From: an uncultured Bacteroidia bacterium
GTDB lineage: Bacteria; Bacteroidota; Bacteroidia; NS11-12g; UBA9320
Assembly (NCBI GenBank): GCA_943789165.1
Contig: CALSTB010000002.1
Location: 186,001-250,000 of the forward strand
Length of the DNA stretch: 64,000 nucleotides
Reading direction: 5' to 3'
Part shown: piece by piece, positions 55,458 through 62,531 of the stretch
How positions within the stretch are numbered: position 1 is the stretch's first letter
How the letters are laid out: each line of letters opens with the position of its first letter
The notes under the pieces: generated by a model
The model's database searches: none
What the model saw: the letters and a program-made list of their open reading frames with translations, nothing else
What the model was told of the DNA's origin: nothing
Translations under genes and position numbers: made by a program

Positions 55458-56783
55458 ATGGCTGAAAACAAAATCATAGTTGGATTAGACATTGGAACCA
55501 CCAAGATCTGCACGATTGTATGTCGAATGGGTGAATACGGGAAAGTTGATATTTTGGGATTAGGTCAAGTTCCGACGAACGGCGGTGTAACAAGAGGTGT
55601 TGTTTCAAACATCGACAAAACGGTTAATGCCATCATCGAATCAACTGCACATGCTTCAAAGAATTCAAATGTCGATATCAATAGAGTTCATGTAGGTATT
55701 GCTGGAGCACACATTAACAGCTTACAGCACAAAGGCATGATCATTCGGAATGATGCGGACTTAGAAATCAATCAAGACGATTTAGACAAACTGGAGAAAG
55801 ACATGCACAAGCTGTCTGTTAGTCCAGGAGATAAAATTATTCACGTATTGCCACAAGACTTTACGGTAGATGACGAACCGGGTATCGTCGACCCAATCGG
55901 TATGGCTGGTGTGAAGTTAGAAGGAAACTACCACATCATTACTGGTCAGATTACTGCTGCCAAAAACATTTACAAATGCGTTGAAAAATCTGGCATTAAG
56001 GTTTCAGAATTGACCTTGGAGCCATTGGCTTCAGCTCATTCGGTATTAAGCGATGAGGAACTAGAAGCTGGTGTTGTATTAGTGGATATTGGAGGTGGAA
56101 CAACTGACGTTGCCATTTTCCACGAAAACATTATTCGACATACTGCTATCATTCCTTACGGAGGAAATATCATTACTGAAGACATTAAAGAAGGCTGTAA
56201 CGTCATGAAGAATCAAGCTGAATTGCTTAAAACGCGGTTTGGTTCAGCATTGGCAGACGAGTCGACTGAAAACGAAATTGTGTCGATTCCTGGATTAAGA
56301 GGAAGAGAACCAAAGGAAATTTCTGTAAAGAATTTATCCATGATTATCAATGCACGGGTTTCTGAAATATTGGAATTGGTGTATTACGAAATCAAATCAA
56401 GTGGATTAGAAAAGAAACTTGTAGGTGGTATTGTGATCACTGGTGGTGGCGCTTTACTTAAGAACATAACACAACTTGCTGAATACATTACTTGTCTAGA
56501 TGCCCGCATTGGATATCCTAATGAGCATCTTGCTAAAGGACTAGTAGAAGAAGTTAAGAGCCCGATATATGCGACTGCCGTTGGTTTAGTATTGAAGGGG
56601 TTGCGCGAAAATTCTGAAGCATATAACGATTTTATGGCGCAAGAGGAAGTGGCAGTTGAAGCTGATTATGCTGAGATGAGTTCTGAGGACAAAGACCGAA
56701 GCATTAAGGCCGAAAGAAGAGAACACTTCTTTACCAAATTTAAAGCTTGGTTAAAGGACGAAAGCGACATTAAAGATTTTTAG
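55458..56783 (+). CDS. ftsA: Actin-like division protein FtsA
   Basis: FtsA tethers FtsZ filaments to the membrane. The actin-fold phosphate loops are VGLDIGTTKICTIVCRMG and VLVDIGGGTTDVAIFHE; the adenosine motif is GGIVITGGGALLKNI. A C-terminal amphipathic helix (FFTKFKAWLKDE) fits the membrane-targeting sequence. 441 residues. It starts 1 bp after ftsQ. Confidence 0.96.
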   Translation: MAENKIIVGLDIGTTKICTIVCRMGEYGKVDILGLGQVPTNGGVTRGVVSNIDKTVNAIIESTAHASKNSNVDINRVHVGIAGAHINSLQHKGMIIRNDADLEINQDDLDKLEKDMHKLSVSPGDKIIHVLPQDFTVDDEPGIVDPIGMAGVKLEGNYHIITGQITAAKNIYKCVEKSGIKVSELTLEPLASAHSVLSDEELEAGVVLVDIGGGTTDVAIFHENIIRHTAIIPYGGNIITEDIKEGCNVMKNQAELLKTRFGSALADESTENEIVSIPGLRGREPKEISVKNLSMIINARVSEILELVYYEIKSSGLEKKLVGGIVITGGGALLKNITQLAEYITCLDARIGYPNEHLAKGLVEEVKSPIYATAVGLVLKGLRENSEAYNDFMAQEEVAVEADYAEMSSEDKDRSIKAERREHFFTKFKAWLKDESDIKDF

Positions 56784-56793
56784 AACAAAGCGC

Positions 56794-58182
56794 ATGAATT
56801 TTAAAGTAGACTTACCTAAAGACAAATCTTCGATTATTAAAGTAATTGGAGTTGGAGGCGGTGGCGGAAACGCTGTTAATTATATGTATGAGCAAGGCAT
56901 CTCTGGTGTCGATTTCTTCATATTCAATACCGACAACCAAGCTTTAGAGATGAGTCTAGTACCCAATAAAATTCAAATTGGAAACGAACTGACTGAAGGA
57001 CGTGGAGCTGGATCAAATCCTGAAGTGGGTAAACATGCCGCTGAAGAAAGCTTAGAAGACATCATTGACTCGTTAGGTGTTAATACCCAAATGGTATTTG
57101 TAACTGCCGGAATGGGTGGTGGAACAGGAACAGGTGCCGCACCTGTCATTGCGAAAGCAGCCAAAGACATGGGCATATTAACTGTTGGTATTGTGACTAC
57201 ACCATTTTCGTTTGAAGGTGGAAAGAGAGTTGCTGCCGCAGAACAAGGATTAGCTGAAATGAGAGAAGTCGTTGACTCGCTGTTGGTGATTTCAAACGAC
57301 AGAATAAAAGACATGTACGGTAACTTAAAAATTACCGAAGCGTTTTCACACGCTGATAATATACTAACTACTGCCGCGAAAGGAATTGCGGAAATTATTA
57401 CCATCGCAGGTAGCATTAACGTGGATTTTGAAGACGTTAAAACTGCCATGACCAACAGCGGTGTTGCTATTTTAGGTAATGGGGTTGCTGAAGGTGATGA
57501 CCGTGCAACTCGTGCTGCGGAATTTGCTTTGAACTCGCCGTTGTTGAACGACAATAAAATTACTGGGGCTAGCGACTTACTTATTAATATCTCCTATGGA
57601 GACGAAGAAGCTAGAATGGACGAGTATGCAGCCATCAACGAGTTCTTCCAAGAACAAGCTGGGATGGATGCCAACCTAAAATGTGGTTTGTGTTATGACG
57701 ACACATTAGGTAGTACAATATCTGTTACCATAATCGCTACAGGATTCCACAAAGCCGAAAACCGATACATGGGTGTTGAAGGCATTGTGGCAGAAGAAGA
57801 ACATATACTCGAAGGCACACAGTATACGCCAGAAAGTGTTGAAGAAACAGAAACGGCAGATCAACCAAAAAAACAAACAAGCATCTTCGACTTTATCGAG
57901 GGTTCTGATGAAGAAGAAGATGAGATTCGGCTTGCTAATACCAAGGTTGAGGAAATGAAGGAGCGTATTGTAAAGCTGAAAGAGCTGAGCAAAACTGCAA
58001 ATTCTCAGGAAGGTATGGAAGAGTTAGAAAATGTACCTGCGTACAAACGTAGAGGCGTTAAACTCAGTCAGACTTTACATTCTTCAGAAACGGATATTTC
58101 ACGCACATCCTTAATAGATGAGCCTGATAGCAAACCTGAAATTAAAACGAATAATAGCTTTCTACATGATAATGTAGATTGA
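56794..58182 (+). CDS. ftsZ: Tubulin-like division protein FtsZ
   Basis: FtsZ forms the Z ring. The GTP-binding signature is GMGGGTGTGAAPV (about residues 107-119), and the T7 loop NVDFEDVKTAM is intact. After the globular part (to about 320) comes a charged linker. The conserved partner-binding peptide appears to be NVPAYKRRGVKL, about 50 residues before the end rather than at the terminus. Last gene of the cluster; starts 10 bp after ftsA. Confidence 0.97.
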   Translation: MNFKVDLPKDKSSIIKVIGVGGGGGNAVNYMYEQGISGVDFFIFNTDNQALEMSLVPNKIQIGNELTEGRGAGSNPEVGKHAAEESLEDIIDSLGVNTQMVFVTAGMGGGTGTGAAPVIAKAAKDMGILTVGIVTTPFSFEGGKRVAAAEQGLAEMREVVDSLLVISNDRIKDMYGNLKITEAFSHADNILTTAAKGIAEIITIAGSINVDFEDVKTAMTNSGVAILGNGVAEGDDRATRAAEFALNSPLLNDNKITGASDLLINISYGDEEARMDEYAAINEFFQEQAGMDANLKCGLCYDDTLGSTISVTIIATGFHKAENRYMGVEGIVAEEEHILEGTQYTPESVEETETADQPKKQTSIFDFIEGSDEEEDEIRLANTKVEEMKERIVKLKELSKTANSQEGMEELENVPAYKRRGVKLSQTLHSSETDISRTSLIDEPDSKPEIKTNNSFLHDNVD

Positions 58183-58188
58183 TACGAT

Positions 58189-58259
58189 TTTGACTACACA
58201 TGCGACTTGAACAGGGGGACGCTAGCATTTGAGAAAATGTTTTTGTACCCCCTTTCTTT
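58189..58259 (+). ncRNA. 71-nt structured element, copy 1 (possible terminator)
   Basis: Begins 6 bp after the ftsZ stop. A 5' segment TTTGACTACACATGCGACTT leads into an outer stem GGGGG (58214-58218) with CCCCC (58248-58252), and an inner stem AGCATTT-GAGA-AAATGTT. T-rich bases follow. The second copy at 58372 keeps both stems through paired base changes. The shape suits an intrinsic terminator, but the identical 5' segment suggests more. Confidence 0.6.
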
Positions 58260-58371
58260 ATTCAATTATTGAATTACTGAATGATAGAATAATAGAAAAA
58301 GGGAGAAGCAATGTATCGAAATTTTATAATGACATTGAGGCGGTTGAGTTACAACGAAACCGTTTGAATAC

Positions 58372-58442
58372 TTTGACTACACATGCGACTTGAACAGGAG
58401 GGCATGATCATTTGAGAAAATGATTTTGTACCTCCTTTCTTT
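58372..58442 (+). ncRNA. 71-nt structured element, copy 2 (possible terminator)
   Basis: Same length and same first 28 bases as copy 1. The outer stem is GGAGG (58397-58401) with CCTCC (58431-58435), and the inner stem ATCATTT-GAGA-AAATGAT, better paired than in copy 1. Runs into TTTCTTTTTT. A small CGGTT/AACCG hairpin precedes it at 58341-58362. Confidence 0.6.
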
Positions 58443-58469
58443 TTTAAGGACGAATTGTTGACTGTCTGA

Positions 58470-58676
58470 ATTGGCTACGCGTCATTCAGAGCGCAGCGAA
58501 GAATCTCAAGTATGTGGGGGTTAGCAATTGGCTACACGTCGTTCAACTTCAACTTCAACTTAACCCTAACCCCTAACTCCTAATGCCTGATGGCGCGTTG
58601 AATAATAGAATTATAGAATTATAGAATTGGCTACGCGTCGTTCAACTTCAACTTCATCTTCAACTTCAACTTCAGC
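58470..58676 (+). repeat. Short degenerate repeats and TTCAAC hexamer arrays
   Basis: No gene. ATTGGCTACGCGTC-like wording occurs at 58470, 58527 and 58626. TTCAAC hexamers run at 58542-58561 and six times, with two variants, at 58641-58676, where they reach into the pth stop codon. Between them are telomere-like CCCTAACCCCTAACTCC wording and ATAGAATT tandem units. Confidence 0.65.
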
Positions 58677-59241
58677 TAGCCTTCGTATTCACCAAATTCA
58701 TCGCCATACCGATGCCTCGAAAGACCATTTCCTCGATGCCTTTTTGCATTTTGGCGTATAACTGTGGTAAAGCTGCAGCTTCCGACTCAGTCCATTCCCC
58801 AAGCACATAATCAATTTGTTGTCCAGTGGAGAATTCAGCGCCGATGCCTACACGTAGTCTTGGGTACTTAGAGCCATTTAAAGCCTCCTGTACGCTCTTT
58901 AACCCATTATGCCCTCCGTCACTACCTTTTGTCCGCATACGAAGCGTACCGAACGGCAAATTGAGGTCGTCGGTAACAATAAGAATTTGGTGTTGTTCAA
59001 GAGAAAGCTTTTGCATCCAAAAACGCAAAGCGTTTCCGCTTAAGTTCATATAAGTATCTGGCTTTAAGAAATGAAGGTTTCGTCCGCGATACCGGTGGAC
59101 AGCATATTGCCCAAATCGTTCGTTCGTAAACGTAAAGTTGTATTGTTCAGCCAAATAATCAAGCAAGCCAAAACCAACATTATGCCTAGTGTTGGCGTAC
59201 TTGTCTCCAATATTTCCTAATCCGACAATTAAATATTTCAT
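58672..59241 (-). CDS. pth: Peptidyl-tRNA hydrolase
   Basis: Pth frees tRNA from prematurely released peptidyl-tRNA. The catalytic His20 is in NTRHNVGF, with Asn10 in GLGNIGDKY. KPDTYMNLSG and VTDDLNLPFG carry the remaining active-site residues. 189 residues is standard. Its ATG overlaps the upstream permease stop (ATGA), and the stop codon lies in a hexamer repeat. Confidence 0.96.
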   Translation of the reverse strand: MKYLIVGLGNIGDKYANTRHNVGFGLLDYLAEQYNFTFTNERFGQYAVHRYRGRNLHFLKPDTYMNLSGNALRFWMQKLSLEQHQILIVTDDLNLPFGTLRMRTKGSDGGHNGLKSVQEALNGSKYPRLRVGIGAEFSTGQQIDYVLGEWTESEAAALPQLYAKMQKGIEEMVFRGIGMAMNLVNTKAS

Positions 59242-60437
59242 GTGTTGTCTCCCGCTTTGTACGACGGATAAATAGAGGCTAAAAAGCCTAACAAACTAAT
59301 AACAAATACCACACCAACCAGATCCATTGGATTTAGACGGACTGGGAAGTACTCGACAAAACTACCTTCTAAGGGGACAATGCCGTACGCCTTTTGGATC
59401 CAAACAAATCCGACGCCAACGATTAAACCAAAAACGATACCGACCCATGTGATTAACATGCCTTCCTGTAAAAAAATGTTGCGGATGGTTCTGACTGGCG
59501 CACCCATGCTTTGTAGTATTTGTATGTCCTTTTTCTTCTCGAGGACCAACATGGTGAGGGCACCAATTGTATTAAAAGCTGCGATTAACACCACTAAGGT
59601 CAGAATAGCGAATGTTGCCCACTTCTCAGTTTTGAATACTTTGTAGGCAGCCTCATTTTGCTCCGACCGGTTTCTGACCAAATACTTTTCACCTAATTGG
59701 GTTTCAATACTTGCTTCGATGTCTTTCAGATCATCTGGGTCCACTTGAAGTTCTAATCCACTTACACGACCTTTTACATCAAACAGTGCTTGAACGATTT
59801 CAAGTGACGCAATTATTAAATCCTTATCTCCATCTTCATTCAACACCACCACACCAGAAGGAATGACGTATTGCATATTCAATGAAGCGTCTGGATTTAA
59901 CTGGTTGTACTCCACTCCTTTTTTCGGGACGAATAAGGTCGCTTTCGTTTGAATGCTTTCGAGGTTGATGTTTATACTAGAGGCTATTGCACTTCCGAAA
60001 ACGGCGAACTGAATGCCGTCTTTTTCAAGTTTGTAATCACCGTAAACGATGAAGGTATCGACGTTTGTTACCGTTTTAAACGATGCGTCTACTCCTTTAA
60101 TCTTCGCAATCTCTTGTGCATCGCCATACCGTACAACTACATTGTCTTCAAGTGTTTTTGAAATCTGTTTGATGCCTTGAATATCCTTTAGTTGTAGAAT
60201 GAGAGAATCGCCATTAAAGGTTTTGGCATACTTCGCTTCTATTTTTATGTCTGGATCAAACGAATCATCCATGCCTTTCACGAGTCCTTCAAGTCCGTTT
60301 AGAAACGACAAGATTATTATCATCACGGCAGTACCTACCATAAAAATAAGCACCGAAATGGCAGAAATGATGTTAATAGCATTGGTATTGTTTTTAGAAA
60401 ATAAATACCGTTTGGCTATGAATCGAACCAGATTCAT
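59238..60437 (-). CDS. ABC transporter permease, LolC/LolE (FtsX) type
   Basis: A 399-residue membrane protein of the lipoprotein-release permease family, which extracts lipoproteins for transfer to the outer membrane. One helix near the N-terminus (FMVGTAVMIIILSFLNGLEG), a large periplasmic domain (about 45-270), and three C-terminal FtsX helices (FAILTLVVLIAAFNTIGALT onward). The cognate ATPase LolD is not in the window. It lies between rbfA (2 bp) and pth (4-bp overlap). Confidence 0.9.
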   Translation of the reverse strand: MNLVRFIAKRYLFSKNNTNAINIISAISVLIFMVGTAVMIIILSFLNGLEGLVKGMDDSFDPDIKIEAKYAKTFNGDSLILQLKDIQGIKQISKTLEDNVVVRYGDAQEIAKIKGVDASFKTVTNVDTFIVYGDYKLEKDGIQFAVFGSAIASSININLESIQTKATLFVPKKGVEYNQLNPDASLNMQYVIPSGVVVLNEDGDKDLIIASLEIVQALFDVKGRVSGLELQVDPDDLKDIEASIETQLGEKYLVRNRSEQNEAAYKVFKTEKWATFAILTLVVLIAAFNTIGALTMLVLEKKKDIQILQSMGAPVRTIRNIFLQEGMLITWVGIVFGLIVGVGFVWIQKAYGIVPLEGSFVEYFPVRLNPMDLVGVVFVISLLGFLASIYPSYKAGDNT

Positions 60438-60439
60438 TT

Positions 60440-60847
60440 TTAGGATTCGTCTTTCTTGATTTGATTTAACAAGTCTTCAATGCGCGCTGCTCGATCGATA
60501 CGATCATCGGAATAAAATTGGATATCCGGCATTTTACGCATTTGGTTTTTCAACTTCTGTGCTAAGTAATGTCGGATGGTCGCCTTATTGTCTTGCAGAA
60601 TAGCTAAGTCCTTCTCTTTGTCTTTTGAGTTTAAGAAACTTAAAAACACTTTCGCCAAACCTAAATCTGGTGTTACCTCAACCTCCAATACAGTAACCAT
60701 AACGCCAGGCAACAATTGTTTGGCCGCTGAGTCTACGATTACACCAAGGTCTTTTTGTAATTGCTTTCCTAATTTGTCTTTTCTACTCAATGTTTTTTCC
60801 TGTACTGCAAAACTACGTTTTATTGTTTTAGGGCTGATAGCCTTCAA
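60440..60847 (-). CDS. rbfA: Ribosome-binding factor A
   Basis: RbfA helps mature the 30S subunit. The KH-like fold is visible in VMVTVLEVEVTPDLGLAKVF then HYLAQKLKNQMRKMPDIQFY, with the family ending DDRIDRAARIEDLLNQI. The length is 135. The ATG is at 60847. It probably leads a three-gene minus-strand operon with the permease and pth. Confidence 0.93.
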   Translation of the reverse strand: MKAISPKTIKRSFAVQEKTLSRKDKLGKQLQKDLGVIVDSAAKQLLPGVMVTVLEVEVTPDLGLAKVFLSFLNSKDKEKDLAILQDNKATIRHYLAQKLKNQMRKMPDIQFYSDDRIDRAARIEDLLNQIKKDES

Positions 60848-61024
60848 TTGATTTTCTACATCTACCTCAATCTACCCCAAGCCGGCTTCCGTAATTAGCC
60901 GGACGGTCGAAGCGAATATATAATTAAGGTGAATTTTCAGAGTGATAGACGCCAGGAGAGAGCGATGAATCTGACGATTTTATATAATTATGAAAGACAA
61001 GTATGTGGTCAACACGAATCAGAC
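60848..61024. other. Noncoding gap with a GC hairpin
   Basis: No gene found between rbfA and the tandem repeat. CCGGCT (60882-60887) pairs with AGCCGG (60897-60902) over a 9-nt loop. Nothing else is recognised. Confidence 0.4.
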
Positions 61025-61108
61025 ATCTCCAATCTGAAATCTCCAATCTACAATCTCCAATCCAAAATCTCCAATATACAATCTCCAATCTGAAATCTCC
61101 AATCTAAA
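61025..61108 (+). repeat. Six-unit 14-bp tandem repeat
   Basis: Six back-to-back 14-bp units of the form ATCTCCAATCTGAA. Units 1 and 5 are identical; variation is limited to the last five bases. Noncoding, 100 bp before the SPFH gene. Confidence 0.92.
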
Positions 61109-61177
61109 TTCATCAGATTTATCTTTAAAAACCAGACTCTCATCGTAAAAAAGAAATAATATCAAAACAAAACATGA

Positions 61178-61205
61178 TATATTTGTGATATCAATTTAAT
61201 ATCAC
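61178..61205 (+). promoter_or_regulatory. Promoter and palindromic operator of the SPFH operon
   Basis: TATATTTG (61178-61185) fits the -7 consensus. It is followed at once by GTGATAT, 7 bp, ATATCAC (61185-61205), which ends 2 bp before the ATG. TGATATCA at 61186-61193 is itself a palindrome, and extra TATCA/TGATAT half-sites lie at 61160 and 61175. A repressor here would block transcription start. The RHH protein of the same operon is an obvious candidate. Confidence 0.6.
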
Positions 61206-61207
61206 AT

Positions 61208-62068
61208 ATGGAAAAAACGTACAAACCCGTCTCTGGCTACATCATGTTGTTTGCCATCCTACTTATGGGCGCTGTAATCGGCGTAGGCATCATGATTAAA
61301 AACCCCATCATACTCGTTGTAGCAGCGTTCTTGATGATTATACTAATGAGTGGATTTGTCATAGTAAGTCCTAACGGCTCTGGTGTACTCACCTTATTTG
61401 GTGCGTATAAAGGCACCATCCGCGACAATGGTTTCTTTTGGGTGAATCCGTTTTTCAAAAAACAAAAAATTTCTCTTCGAGCGCGAAACTTAGACACTCC
61501 TCCTATTAAGGTTAACGACAACCTTGGAAACCCAATAAAAATTGGTGCAGTCGTTGTTTGGAAGGTGAAAGAGACGTACAAAGCTGCCTTTGACGTGGAC
61601 GATTATCAGAATTTCGTGAACATACAAAGTGAAGCTGCCATCAGAAAATTAGCAGGTGCATATCCATACGATGATTTTGAAGATGAACATACTGGTGAGA
61701 CTAACCACCTTACGTTAAGAAGCGGTGGTGTGGAAATTGACGATAAGTTGGAGGACGCCATTACACGTCGTGTTCAGATAGCCGGGATCGAAGTTATCGA
61801 AGCACGTATAAGCTACCTTGCTTATTCAGAAGAAATTGCCAGCGCCATGCTTCAGAGACAACAAGCAACGGCCATCATTGCTGCCAGAAAGAAGATTGTT
61901 GAAGGCGCAGTTGGCATGGTCGACGATGCCTTGATCCAACTTAGTGAACGCGGCATTGTCGATTTAGATCAAGATAAAAAAGCAGCCATGGTCAGTAATT
62001 TATTGGTGGTGCTTTGTTCAGACAAAGCCGCTAACCCAATCATAAATGCAGGTACCTTACACAACTAA
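61208..62068 (+). CDS. SPFH/Band 7 (stomatin-like) membrane protein
   Basis: Two adjacent hydrophobic segments (about residues 8-50) anchor an SPFH domain (IVSPNGSGVLTLFGAYKGTI, FWVNPFF, RARNLDTPPIKVND), followed by a helical part (AMLQRQQATAIIAARKKIVE). Stomatin-like proteins oligomerise and organise membrane microdomains or regulate proteases. 286 residues. Followed closely by two very small genes. The specific role is unknown. Confidence 0.9.
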   Translation: MEKTYKPVSGYIMLFAILLMGAVIGVGIMIKNPIILVVAAFLMIILMSGFVIVSPNGSGVLTLFGAYKGTIRDNGFFWVNPFFKKQKISLRARNLDTPPIKVNDNLGNPIKIGAVVVWKVKETYKAAFDVDDYQNFVNIQSEAAIRKLAGAYPYDDFEDEHTGETNHLTLRSGGVEIDDKLEDAITRRVQIAGIEVIEARISYLAYSEEIASAMLQRQQATAIIAARKKIVEGAVGMVDDALIQLSERGIVDLDQDKKAAMVSNLLVVLCSDKAANPIINAGTLHN

Positions 62069-62070
62069 TT

Positions 62071-62220
62071 ATGGATAAGTACATCATATTAGAAAAGAAA
62101 ATGTTTGAAAAATCTGCGGCCTTTGAAAAGCGTATTAACGACCAACATAGAAAAGGATATCGCGCAGTAAACATGGCTCTAGGTCAGGGATATGCCGTAT
62201 TAATGGAAAAAATGAGTTAA
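62071..62220 (+). CDS. 49-residue protein between SPFH and RHH genes, unknown
   Basis: ATG 2 bp after the SPFH stop; TAA at 62218. The peptide begins MDKYIILEKKMFEKSAAFEK and ends GYAVLMEKMS. It is charged, soluble and likely alpha-helical with no membrane segment. A frame this short could arise by chance, but the tight spacing on both sides and protein-like composition argue for a real gene. Function unknown. Confidence 0.65.
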   Translation: MDKYIILEKKMFEKSAAFEKRINDQHRKGYRAVNMALGQGYAVLMEKMS

Positions 62221-62221
62221 C

Positions 62222-62392
62222 GTGGGTAATAAAAAAGCATTTGCTTTACGTATGGATGAAAAAATGTTAGCCGCCGTTGAAAAATGGGCGGCTGACGAGT
62301 TTAGGAGCACCAATGGACAAATTGAATTCCTATTAAGTGAAGCGTTAAAAAAAGCTGGGCGTTTACCTAAGCCAGATAAAAAAACGGAATAA
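62222..62392 (+). CDS. Arc-like ribbon-helix-helix DNA-binding protein
   Basis: A 56-residue protein with GTG start 1 bp after the previous stop. KKAFALRMDEKMLAAVEKWA, then EFRSTNGQIEFLLSEALKKA, gives the RHH pattern: one strand (FALRM) that would pair in a dimer, then two helices. Such proteins bind short repeated half-sites. TGATAT/ATATCA half-sites sit at the operon promoter, so autoregulation is likely but inferred. Confidence 0.78.
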   Translation: MGNKKAFALRMDEKMLAAVEKWAADEFRSTNGQIEFLLSEALKKAGRLPKPDKKTE

Positions 62393-62495
62393 CTCTCCCA
62401 TTAGAGTTAAAATATGGCCTTATTCCAGCTTCTTAGCGAACAACTCTTCATTGTCAGATTTGCAGCAAAATTGCAGATATAATGCAGCGTTTTGA

Positions 62496-62503
62496 TATCT
62501 TTG
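62496..62503 (+). promoter_or_regulatory. -7 element of the surface-protein gene (TATCTTTG)
   Basis: Exact TAnnTTTG match 28 bp before the ATG at 62532. TTG at 62471-62473 lies 22 bp upstream, an acceptable -33 distance. Confidence 0.55.
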
Positions 62504-62531
62504 GGTGTTTAGCCATAAACGATTTAGAGTG

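Noticed and set aside
56973-57554. 193-codon open frame antisense to ftsZ
   Set aside because: It lies wholly inside ftsZ on the other strand, with low-complexity Ala/Ser/Pro composition and no recognisable domain; a shadow frame.
58189-58442. Minus-strand wording TGTTCAAGTCGCA in the post-ftsZ repeats looks like a tRNA T-loop
   Set aside because: The flanking bases do not form a 5-bp T stem, and no acceptor, D or anticodon arm can be drawn. Treated as a non-tRNA element.
61025-61108. Possible CRISPR array
   Set aside because: Units are 14 bp and adjacent with no spacers, and no cas genes are present.
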